Positions 43,127-50,839 of a stretch of 64,000 bases of DNA are shown piece by piece (within the stretch, counting starts at the first letter, position 1; each line of letters opens with the position of its first letter). The notes under the pieces are model-generated. The model worked only from the letters and a program-made list of their open reading frames with translations, was not told where the DNA came from and ran no database searches. The position numbers and the translations under genes were made by a program. The DNA is from Streptomyces sp. B21-105 (lineage in GTDB: Bacteria; Actinomycetota; Actinomycetes; Streptomycetales; Streptomycetaceae), in assembly GCF_036898465.1 (NCBI RefSeq), contig NZ_JARUMJ010000001.1, forward strand, positions 3,596,001-3,660,000, given 5' to 3'.

Positions 43127-44602
43127 ATGATCCGACGCAGAACACTGCTGGCGGCCACGGGTGGCGCGCTCCTCGGAAGCGCGCTCGCGACGGGCACCGC
43201 CCGCGCCGACTCCACGATAGCCGTCAACCCCTCGACGACCTACGGCACTTGGGAGGGCTGGGGCACCTCCCTGGCCTGGTGGGCGAACGTCTTCGGCGCG
43301 CGCGACGACTTCGCCGACATCTTCTTCACGACCAAGTCGGTGTCCTACAGCGGTAAGACCCTGCCCGGCCTCGGCCTCAACATCGCCCGCTACAACCTGG
43401 GCGCGTGCAGCTGGAACAGCGTGGGCAGCACGTCGATGGCGGAGTCGCCCAACATCCCCGGGTTCAAGCAGATCGAGGGCTACTGGCAGGACTGGAACAA
43501 CGAGGACCCGACGTCCTCGGCCTGGGACTGGACGGCGGACGCCACCCAGCGCGCGATGCTGCAGAAGGCCGTGTCGCGCGGCGCGACGACCGAGCTGTTC
43601 GCCAACTCCCCCATGTGGTGGATGTGTCTGAACCACAACCCGTCCGGCGCGTCGGGCGGCGGCAACAACCTCCAGTCCTGGAACTACCGCCAGCACGCCT
43701 CCCACCTCGCGGCGGTGGCCCTGCGCGCGAAGAACAACTGGGGCGTGAACTTCGCGACGGTAGGCCCCTTCAACGAGCCGTCCTCGTCCTGGTGGACGGC
43801 GACCGGGACGCAGGAGGGCTGCCACATGGACGCGGCCGTGCAGGCGGCCGTGCTCCCGTACATGCGCAGCGAGCTGGACAAGCGCGGACTGACCGCGACG
43901 AAGATCTCCGCCTCCGACGAGACGAGCTACGACCTCTCCCGCACCACCTGGAACTCCTTCTCCGCGACGACGAAGGGGTACGTGAACCGGGTCAACGTCC
44001 ACGGCTACCAGGGCTCCGGCGGCCGCCGTGACCTGCTGTACACGGACGTCGTGACGACGGGCAAGAAGGCGCTGTGGAACTCCGAGACCGGTGACAAGGA
44101 CGGCACCGGTCTCACGATGGCGAGCAACCTGCTCTACGACTTCCGCTGGCTGCACCCGACGGCGTGGGTCTACTGGCAGGTCATGGACCCGTCGGCGGGC
44201 TGGGCGATGATCCGGTACGACCCCGACACGCTGGCGGCCGGCGCGGTCACCACGAAGTACTACGTGATGGCCCAGTTCAGCCGTCACATCCGGCCCGGCA
44301 TGACGGTCCTCGACACGGGCGTGAGTTACGCGGCGGCGGCCATCGACAAGACGGCGAAGCGCCTGGTGATCGTCGCGGCGAACACGTCGTCGTCGGCCCA
44401 GACCCTCACCTTCGACCTCTCCCGCTTCACCACGGTGAGCGGCGGATCGGGGGGGCTGGTCCCCCGCTGGAACACGGTGACCAACGGTTCCGGCGACCTC
44501 TACGCAGCCCACTCGGACACGCACCTGAGCGGCAAGTCGATCAGCGTCCCGTTCGCGGCGGGCGCGGTGCAGACCCTTCAGGTGGACGGGGTGACGATCT
44601 AG
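43127..44602 (+). CDS. Secreted GH30 endo-beta-1,6-galactanase-like enzyme
   Basis: A 491-residue protein with a twin-arginine-like signal (MIRRRTLLAATGGALLGSAL, cleavage near ARA-D). The catalytic domain is a (beta/alpha)8 barrel of GH30: WEGWGTSLAWWANVFG, LPGLGLNIARYNLGACSWN. The acid/base Glu217 lies in VGPFNEPSSSWW and the nucleophile Glu320 in ALWNSETGD. A beta-sandwich side domain follows to residue 491. The extended RYNLGACSW and NSPMWWMCLNHNPSG blocks suit the subfamily acting on beta-1,6-galactan side chains of plant arabinogalactan. Substrate specificity is inferred from resemblance. Extracellular. Confidence 0.9.
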   Translation: MIRRRTLLAATGGALLGSALATGTARADSTIAVNPSTTYGTWEGWGTSLAWWANVFGARDDFADIFFTTKSVSYSGKTLPGLGLNIARYNLGACSWNSVGSTSMAESPNIPGFKQIEGYWQDWNNEDPTSSAWDWTADATQRAMLQKAVSRGATTELFANSPMWWMCLNHNPSGASGGGNNLQSWNYRQHASHLAAVALRAKNNWGVNFATVGPFNEPSSSWWTATGTQEGCHMDAAVQAAVLPYMRSELDKRGLTATKISASDETSYDLSRTTWNSFSATTKGYVNRVNVHGYQGSGGRRDLLYTDVVTTGKKALWNSETGDKDGTGLTMASNLLYDFRWLHPTAWVYWQVMDPSAGWAMIRYDPDTLAAGAVTTKYYVMAQFSRHIRPGMTVLDTGVSYAAAAIDKTAKRLVIVAANTSSSAQTLTFDLSRFTTVSGGSGGLVPRWNTVTNGSGDLYAAHSDTHLSGKSISVPFAAGAVQTLQVDGVTI

Positions 44603-44699
44603 GACGTCCGGCGCGGATTCCGGGTGGGCGGGGCGGCGATGTGGTCGCTGGCCAGCAGGTATCTCTCCTTTGTCGGCGGGCGGCGCTACCGTGTCACCC

Positions 44700-45737
44700 A
44701 TGCGCCCCGACACGCCTGCCGAGAACGTCGACCACACCGCCGAAGCGGCACGCCTGGAGCGGACCGCCGGCCTGTATCCCGAGGACGCCGAAGCCCTGCT
44801 GCTGCAGGCCGCGGCCCACCTGGAACTGGCCGGCGACCGCCCCGCCGCGACGACCCTGTACGACCGCCTCCTGTCCCCCTCGGACGGACAGGAGGCGGCA
44901 ACCCTGGAGAGCCCCCACCTGATCCGCGCCCTGAAGGCCTCCAACCTGTGGGAGTACGGTCACGAGGCCGAGGCCCGGGCGATCATCGACGGCATCCGCG
45001 CCACCGCCCCCCGCGACCCGGCCCCCTGGGTCATCGTCGCCGAGTCGCTGGAGGCCCACGACGAGCTGGAGGAGGCGCACAAGACGTTCACCGAGGGCGT
45101 CACCCTGCTCCTGGCGGACGTCCCGGAACCCCCGCCGCACGCCTCCCACCCGCTGCTCTTCGGCCGCCACCGGGTACGCCGCATGCTGGGAGCCGCCCAC
45201 GACGACTGGGACGTGCTGGCCGACACCCTCCACTCCTCCCCCGTCCCCCTGGACGAACTCCACGACCCCAAGCGCGTGTGGTCCCTCGGCTCGGACAACC
45301 CGGCCGAGCTGCAGGCCGAGATCTCCCGCCTCCGCGCCGAACTCGGCGCGTACCGGGAGGAACTGTCCCGCCCGTTCCCGGTCGCGGTCCTGCACTGGCC
45401 CACGGGAGAGCTGGCAGAGCTGCTCGGGGCGTACCCGACGCTGTCGGACGAATACCCCTCGCACGAGGAGCACCTGGCGACCATAGAGGCGTCCCTGCGC
45501 GAACTCGCCGCCTCCGGCACGCCCAACCTCGGCATCGTGACCGGCACGGTCCCCTCCTACGAGGCCTTCGCAGCCTCGGAGGCCTCATCTCCGGGGGACG
45601 CGAACCTGCTCCCCCAGTACGCGACGACCTTGGCAGCCCGGGGCCGGGCCGCGGTATGGCCGCCGGAGCGGGGGGCGGGATGCTGGTGCGGGTCGGGAAA
45701 CAGCTATGCAACGTGTCACGGCACATCAGGGGCCTGA
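44700..45737 (+). CDS. TPR-like protein with SEC-C zinc motif
   Basis: ATG 44700 gives 345 residues. Helical pairs in the first 130 residues (AARLERTAGLYPEDAEALLL; AAHLELAGDRPAATTLYDRL; EARAIIDGIRATAPRDPAPW) have the spacing of TPR repeats. The C-terminus ends in CWCGSGNSYATCHG, the SEC-C metal-binding motif (CxCxSGx5-6CH) known from SecA and uncharacterised proteins. Middle residues (200-300) are helical. It is probably a cytoplasmic scaffold protein; no partner can be named. It ends about 120 nt before the defence island. Confidence 0.9.
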   Translation: MRPDTPAENVDHTAEAARLERTAGLYPEDAEALLLQAAAHLELAGDRPAATTLYDRLLSPSDGQEAATLESPHLIRALKASNLWEYGHEAEARAIIDGIRATAPRDPAPWVIVAESLEAHDELEEAHKTFTEGVTLLLADVPEPPPHASHPLLFGRHRVRRMLGAAHDDWDVLADTLHSSPVPLDELHDPKRVWSLGSDNPAELQAEISRLRAELGAYREELSRPFPVAVLHWPTGELAELLGAYPTLSDEYPSHEEHLATIEASLRELAASGTPNLGIVTGTVPSYEAFAASEASSPGDANLLPQYATTLAARGRAAVWPPERGAGCWCGSGNSYATCHGTSGA

Positions 45738-45855
45738 GACCGGCACCGTGGCGCTCCGGGGACTCTCGGCCCGCAACGCCCGCCCACGGGAGGAGCCGGT
45801 GGCGGGAGCCCCGTTCAGGACGATCATCGACCGTGACCCCATGCATTCGTGAGGC

Positions 45856-46365
45856 GTGACGACAGTGAACAGCGTTACGCCCTCTTCTCCCGGCGTCTCA
45901 GCCCGCATGAGCAGGCAGCCGAGCAAGGACACCGGTGTCGAGCTGGCCGTGCGACGGCTGCTGCACGCGGAGGGTATGCGCTACCGCGTGGAGTACCCCG
46001 TCCCTGGAATGCCACGACGACGGATCGATGTGGCGTTCCCCCGGGCCCAGGTGGCGGTCCTCATCGACGGCTGCTTCTGGCACGGCTGTCCGCAGCACGC
46101 CACCCACCCCAAGTCGAACGCGGAGTGGTGGCGGACCAAGCTGGAACGCAACATGGCGCGGGACCGGGAGACGACCGAGCACCTGACCGCTCAAGGGTGG
46201 ACGGTGTTGAGGTTCTGGGAGCACACGCGGCCGGAGGAAGTCGCCCACACGGTGCGCACCACGGTCGACCGCAGGAGACGCGAGATGCGGGAGAGTGCCG
46301 TCCTCAGGCGGGAGGTGGGGGAGGATAATCGGCGAACGAGCCGAGGGGGAAAGACGGTTGACTGA
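45856..46365 (+). CDS. vsr: Vsr-like very-short-patch repair endonuclease
   Basis: A 169-residue protein starting at GTG 45856 (GTG 45868 is an alternative). The core matches Vsr. It reads RVEYPVPGMPRRRIDVAFPR, then VAVLIDGCFWHGCPQHATHP, SNAEWWRTKLERNMARDRET and WTVLRFWEHTRPEEV. The Asp in RRRIDVAF is the metal ligand, and the Cys/His cluster of GCFWHGCPQH would hold structural zinc. Vsr enzymes nick T:G mismatches left by deaminated 5-methylcytosine next to Dcm-type methylases. It overlaps the following methylase homologue by 8 nt, which supports this. Confidence 0.93.
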   Translation: MTTVNSVTPSSPGVSARMSRQPSKDTGVELAVRRLLHAEGMRYRVEYPVPGMPRRRIDVAFPRAQVAVLIDGCFWHGCPQHATHPKSNAEWWRTKLERNMARDRETTEHLTAQGWTVLRFWEHTRPEEVAHTVRTTVDRRRREMRESAVLRREVGEDNRRTSRGGKTVD

Positions 46366-47344
46366 CAGACTCACGTTCGTGGACGTCTGCTCCGGTGCGG
46401 GCGGGTTGGCGTCGGGCCTGGAGAGCGCGGGCTTCACGCCGACGCTGCTCCTCGACGACAAGCAGCAGGCGTGCGAGACGCTCCTGGCCAACCGCCCTCA
46501 CTGGAACGTCGTCCGCGAGGATCTGATCGACTTCGTGCCGGACGAACACCGGGAGAGTCTGGACGTCGATCTGCTCTCGGCCGGTCTACCGCGAGTGCGG
46601 TCCTCCGCTGCCGTGGGACGCTCGGACAGCGAGCCCGAGCTGCACCTCCTGCGAGCCGCGGTGTACCTCGTCCACGGAATCCAACCGCGCGCGCTGCTCC
46701 TGGAGAACCTGCCGGCACTCGTGCACTCGCCCGCGTACGAGGAGGTGCGCCGGTTCGTCTCGGAGGAACTCGCCCACCTCGGCTACCGGTTGCGCTGGTT
46801 CGTGTTGAACGCAGCGGACTTCGGTGTGCCGCAGGACCGTGAGCAGGGCGTCCTGGTGGCGCTCAAAGAGCCCTGGTTCGACGGCTTCACGCCGCCCGGG
46901 CCGACGGTCGACACGCATGTCCCGGTCGGAGAGGCGCTACGGAAGTCCATGGCGGCGCGGGGCTGGACGGAGGCCGATGCCTGGGCGGATCAGGCGAGTG
47001 CCGTGGCTCCGACGCTCGTCGGCGGCTCGGACAACCGGGGCGGTGCCGACGTCGGTCCGACGGGCACGAAGCGTGCCTGGGCGCGCATGGGGATCAACGG
47101 GAACGCGTTCGCCGACGAGGTGCCGGGACCGGACTACGTATGGCCCCGCTCGGACGATGTGGCACACATGCCGAAAATCACGGTGGACCAGGCCGCCGTC
47201 GTCCAGGCGTTCCCCCCGGATTGGCAGATCACGGGACAGAAGACCGCCCGATACCGGCAGATCGGCCATGCCACCCCTCCGCCGGTCGGCAGGGCACTCG
47301 GCGTGGCGATAGCGACCGCGCTGCGGTCCTCGGGCGGGGAGTAG
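46358..47344 (+). CDS. DNA cytosine-C5 methyltransferase homologue lacking the catalytic Cys
   Basis: The TTG start at 46358 has GAGGGGGA upstream; 328 residues. Motif I (FVDVCSGAGGLASGLESAGF), motif VI (LLLENLPALV), motif VIII (FGVPQDREQGVLVAL) and motif X (QIGHATPPPVGRALG) are recognisable. Motif IV, normally GPPCQxFS, reads SAGLPRVRSSAAVGRS at residues 74-89, with Arg79 in place of the catalytic Cys and no PCQ. The TRD region is short. It is full length otherwise, not frameshifted. Together with the neighbouring active methylase it may be a regulatory subunit, or it may bind without methylating. No PCQ motif lies elsewhere in the protein. Confidence 0.85.
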   Translation: MTDRLTFVDVCSGAGGLASGLESAGFTPTLLLDDKQQACETLLANRPHWNVVREDLIDFVPDEHRESLDVDLLSAGLPRVRSSAAVGRSDSEPELHLLRAAVYLVHGIQPRALLLENLPALVHSPAYEEVRRFVSEELAHLGYRLRWFVLNAADFGVPQDREQGVLVALKEPWFDGFTPPGPTVDTHVPVGEALRKSMAARGWTEADAWADQASAVAPTLVGGSDNRGGADVGPTGTKRAWARMGINGNAFADEVPGPDYVWPRSDDVAHMPKITVDQAAVVQAFPPDWQITGQKTARYRQIGHATPPPVGRALGVAIATALRSSGGE

Positions 47345-47347
47345 CCC

Positions 47348-48943
47348 GTGGGCAATGGCACACCTGACAGCCGGCTACACTTCTCGCACATGAGCCACGC
47401 CAAGCACACACCCTCCTCACCTGCGATTTTCCGCATCGTGGATCTTTTCGCAGGGCCTGGAGGTCTGGATGTGGCGGCGGATGTCCTCGGTCATCACGTC
47501 ACCGGGATCGAGTGGGACGAGGATGCCTGCGAGACCCGTGCGGCGGCGGGAATGGACACCTTCGCCGGCGACGTGAGGGAGTTCCGCGCCGCCCACTTCC
47601 CGCACGCCCAGGTGCTGACCGGTGGGCCGCCCTGTCAGACGTTCACCGTCGCCGGCCACGGCGCTGGCCGCAGGGCCTTGGACGACGTCTTGGAGTACAT
47701 CGCACGGCTGCACGACGCCGTGCGCTCGGAGTCGACGCCTTGGCGTGAGGTCTTCCGTACCTGGCGCAGGATCTCCGAGGAACTGCAGCACAGGGCAGCC
47801 GAGGCGGAAACGGTCAAAGCCGCGAAGCGTGAGGTCGAGGCGGTCCGCTCGGTCACCCGCAAGGCAGCCAGAAAGAACCTCGCCGAGCACGGCTGCTCGG
47901 CCGTGGAGATCAAGATCGCCTTGAAGACGCCGGAGGCGCCGCTTCACCTCGTCCGTCGGGACGCCGACCTCAAGACGCTCTTCGACACTCTCGTCTCACT
48001 GGAGAAGGCCCTCGACGCGCATCGAGTCAGGTTGGAGGAGCTGGGCGACGAACGCACCGGGCTCGTTCTCCAACCGCTGTGGTGGGTGATCGAACGAAGT
48101 CGCCGCCCGGGACTGGTGCCATACGAGGCCGTCGTGCTGGAACAGGTGCCCGCTGTGATGCGGGTGTGGGAAGAGTACGAGAAGGTGCTGGCCACCCTCG
48201 GTTACCGGACCCGTAGACAGCTGATGCACACCGAGGCATTCGGCGTTCCGCAGACCCGCCGGCGTGCCGTGCTCATGGCCAGGTTCGGAAAGACCGACAT
48301 CCCGGAGCTGGAGGAGACCCACGAGCGCTATCGGCCCGGCGGCGTTCCCGCTGCCGCCCGGGGCGCTGATCCCGCGGACGGGCTGCTCTGGGACATCGAC
48401 GAGAAGACCGTCGGCAATAGCAAGGAAAAGCCGAAGGACTCCTGGGTGTCCATTGAGGCCGCCCTGAAGAAGGTTCGGGACATCGCACCGGACCTGAACC
48501 TGCCGGACCGCCCCGCCTTCACCGTGGTCTCGAACTACGGCACCGGTGGCGACCCTGGCGCGCGCGGGCGTCGGGACCACGACGTGCCGTCCTCGACGGT
48601 CACCGGGAAGGTGTCCCGCAACCGGCTCGTGCACAAGGGGACGGACACGGACCTCCCTGAGTTCAGCCGTTTCGAACTCGCCGAGGCCGGGGTGCTCCAG
48701 ACGTTTCCCGTCGCGTACCCCTGGCGGGGCGGCGACCGATCCCAACAGATCGGTAACGCGGTGCCGCCCCGGCTCGCCCTGCATGTACTCCGGCATGTGC
48801 TCGAACCGGAGTTGAGCGAGAAGGAGGCCGATGCCAGGCTGGAGCAGGCCATTGCGAAGCTCGAGAACTGGCGTCCTCCGAGCGAACCGGTGAAGGTCCG
48901 CCGACGCAAGGATCTGGAGACTCACCCGCACACCGCCGGGTGA
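47348..48943 (+). CDS. DNA cytosine-C5 methyltransferase with intact catalytic motif
   Basis: GTG 47348 has GGGGAG upstream, 3 nt after the previous stop; 531 residues. Motif I is FRIVDLFAGPGGLDVAADVL. Motif IV is LTGGPPCQTFTVAG with Cys96. Motif VI is VVLEQVPAVM (EQV instead of ENV), motif VIII is FGVPQTRRRAVLMAR and motif X is QQIGNAVPPRLALHVL (near residue 465). An insert of about 150 residues between motifs IV and VI is helical and basic (AETVKAAKREVEAVRSVTRK), longer than usual. The target sequence is unknown. It methylates cytosine C5 in a sequence recognised by the domain between VIII and X. Confidence 0.93.
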   Translation: MGNGTPDSRLHFSHMSHAKHTPSSPAIFRIVDLFAGPGGLDVAADVLGHHVTGIEWDEDACETRAAAGMDTFAGDVREFRAAHFPHAQVLTGGPPCQTFTVAGHGAGRRALDDVLEYIARLHDAVRSESTPWREVFRTWRRISEELQHRAAEAETVKAAKREVEAVRSVTRKAARKNLAEHGCSAVEIKIALKTPEAPLHLVRRDADLKTLFDTLVSLEKALDAHRVRLEELGDERTGLVLQPLWWVIERSRRPGLVPYEAVVLEQVPAVMRVWEEYEKVLATLGYRTRRQLMHTEAFGVPQTRRRAVLMARFGKTDIPELEETHERYRPGGVPAAARGADPADGLLWDIDEKTVGNSKEKPKDSWVSIEAALKKVRDIAPDLNLPDRPAFTVVSNYGTGGDPGARGRRDHDVPSSTVTGKVSRNRLVHKGTDTDLPEFSRFELAEAGVLQTFPVAYPWRGGDRSQQIGNAVPPRLALHVLRHVLEPELSEKEADARLEQAIAKLENWRPPSEPVKVRRRKDLETHPHTAG

Positions 48944-48953
48944 GCCCCGCGGA

Positions 48954-49847
48954 TCATGCCTGGGGGGTCTTCCCCCTGACGGGGGCCGTCTCGAAGAGTT
49001 CCGCGAAGTAGTCCGTCAGCTTCTCGATCGACGCCTCGGGCACAGGATCTTCGTCGGGGCCGCTCGGCGGATCGTGGCGGGCCACCGGAGGGGCGTTCTC
49101 GGCCTCGGCGATCCAGCGCCGCAGATCGTCGGGATCTCTCGGCTCATCCTCGGCCATGGCGTCGTAGACGAGGGTGGCACCGGCGGTGTTGATCGCTGCC
49201 ATCAGGCCGTTGATCTCCCGGCCGGTGGTGGCGATCCCCTTCTGGAGGAGCCGGACCAGCGCCTGGGCTGTAGGCCGGTGGTCGATGAGGGACACGCGCA
49301 GGACGGTGTGGATCAGGTCCTGGTTGGAACAGGCGACCTTTACCGGCGAGTAGTCCGGACCGTTACGGAACAGTTCGGCCGCCCACCACAGACGCGAGAA
49401 ACACTGGCGGTCGGCGACGCCCTTGAATCGGGCCGGGCTTATGCGAGGCTCGGGACTCTTCGCCGTGGGCGCGCCCATGTGCCGCCACGCCACGTAGTCC
49501 GGGGCGACGCCCACTGCCAGGTGATTCCAGATCCGCTGGTCGGCGGCCTCCCGCCGACTGATACGGAGCGCGGCATGAAGTCGGGGGGCCAGCCACGCGT
49601 CGGCCGCGGTCCGGTTCTCCGTGCCCCTGTAAGGAGCGTCCTCGATCAGCCCCCGCAGCGGTTCCACCTTCCAGCGGGGATCGTCCTCCGACAATGGTTC
49701 GACGACCTTCGCCAGGTCGACTCCACCGTGCCCCTGGATCCCCCGCAGGAGATCCTCGGTCAGAAAGGGGTCGGCGGCCGTGGCGGAGAGCTTACCGAGT
49801 CGCTCCGGCATGTGCTGAGGTGCGAGGCGTTGGTACCGGTCGTTCAC
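48954..49847 (-). CDS. Unknown protein of the defence island (297 aa, DUF6339-like?)
   Basis: The GTG at 49847 gives a 4-nt overlap (GTGA) with the upstream gene's stop, so 297 residues are supported instead of the longer frame. The helical N-terminal half includes RFKGVADRQCFSRLWWAAEL-F and VKVACSNQDLIHTVLRVSLI, a segment I associate tentatively with DUF6339, often found next to cytosine methylases. The C-terminal 60 residues are acidic and disordered, ending in a short helix. No catalytic motif is clear. It is probably the last subunit of the leftward GHKL-ATPase operon. Confidence 0.8.
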   Translation of the reverse strand: MNDRYQRLAPQHMPERLGKLSATAADPFLTEDLLRGIQGHGGVDLAKVVEPLSEDDPRWKVEPLRGLIEDAPYRGTENRTAADAWLAPRLHAALRISRREAADQRIWNHLAVGVAPDYVAWRHMGAPTAKSPEPRISPARFKGVADRQCFSRLWWAAELFRNGPDYSPVKVACSNQDLIHTVLRVSLIDHRPTAQALVRLLQKGIATTGREINGLMAAINTAGATLVYDAMAEDEPRDPDDLRRWIAEAENAPPVARHDPPSGPDEDPVPEASIEKLTDYFAELFETAPVRGKTPQA

Positions 49848-50839
49848 GGCTGGTCCTCCCAATTGTTCCGCTGGAGCGCGCGCAGCATGTTGGTGAGCGA
49901 CTGGCGCGCTCCCGCTCGACGTACGGCCGCGTAATGGATGCGGGTCTGGAGTTCGGCCCATCCCGCGTCCTGGGTCCGTCGGCGCTGGACCTGGTGGAGG
50001 GCGTCCTCGGGACGGAGGCCGGGTACCACGTCGGGAAGCATGTCCCGCAGCACCTCCCCTCTCCAGTCGGTGGGAAAGACCGGCGACCCATCGGGTTCGA
50101 TCTCCAGATCGCCGATCGCGCTGTGGAAGACGGCCGTCCACACGTCCGTGGCCATCTGGGACAGCAACAACTCGTGGACCTTGTTCTCCATCCCGCCGGT
50201 TTCACCGTCGAGAAGGTCCGCGAACCCCTCCACGTCGGTATTGATCATCACCAGGGGAAGCCGGCCCGAGGCGTCGACGATCCAGGGCGCGTCGGCGTAC
50301 GGGCGAAGCCATTCACGGGCGCTCTTGGAAAAGCCCGTCCGTTTCACGTCCAGGGCCAGGCCTTCGAGCGGCTCCTCCGCCGTGGTGTCGATCTTCCAGT
50401 CGGCATCCGTCTCGGTGATCGCCCTGCCGGGGATGCCGTCGACGGTGGCCACAGCGTGGACCGTGAGAGAGGCGCGGCCCGCGTGGTCGTCACGGCGTAC
50501 GTCGATCGTCCCGGACCACTCCTTGCTGTCCGGGCCGTCCTGTGTGAGGTCCACGGAGGTACGCACGTTGGTGTCGCCGTCGGTCAGTACCGCGAGGACC
50601 CGCAGCTCGCTCCACGGGGCGCCAGCGTCCGTGGCCCCGGGCGGCAAGGTGGCGGACAGGGCGATCCGGGCCGTCACCCAGTCCTCGTGCTGGGCGACGC
50701 CCAGGGCGACAGTGCGCTTGGGGGTCGAGAAGGACGAGGTGTCCAGACGGTCACGCGAACCGTCGGGCAGCTTCAGGGAGACCGAGGTCACCCTCAGCGC
50801 AATGGGACGGTTGAGCCTCTTGTACGGATAGAACTTCAT
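49844..50839 (-). CDS. Unknown beta-rich protein of the defence island (331 aa)
   Basis: A 331-residue protein linked by 4-nt overlaps to genes on both sides. The N-terminal 150 residues read as alternating strands (IALRVTSVSLKLPDG; TVALGVAQHEDWVTARIALS; WSELRVLAVLTDGDTNVRTS; ASLTVHAVATVDG). This suggests a beta-sandwich. The C-terminal half is helical, with basic stretches. I do not recognise a family. The tight coupling suggests it works with the XRE-GHKL protein. No nuclease or transmembrane motif is visible. Confidence 0.82.
   Translation of the reverse strand: MKFYPYKRLNRPIALRVTSVSLKLPDGSRDRLDTSSFSTPKRTVALGVAQHEDWVTARIALSATLPPGATDAGAPWSELRVLAVLTDGDTNVRTSVDLTQDGPDSKEWSGTIDVRRDDHAGRASLTVHAVATVDGIPGRAITETDADWKIDTTAEEPLEGLALDVKRTGFSKSAREWLRPYADAPWIVDASGRLPLVMINTDVEGFADLLDGETGGMENKVHELLLSQMATDVWTAVFHSAIGDLEIEPDGSPVFPTDWRGEVLRDMLPDVVPGLRPEDALHQVQRRRTQDAGWAELQTRIHYAAVRRAGARQSLTNMLRALQRNNWEDQP

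Noticed and set aside
48954..50141. A 395-residue version of the unknown defence protein
   Set aside because: The first 98 residues are the antisense-like shadow of the upstream gene; the 4-nt GTGA overlap supports GTG 49847.
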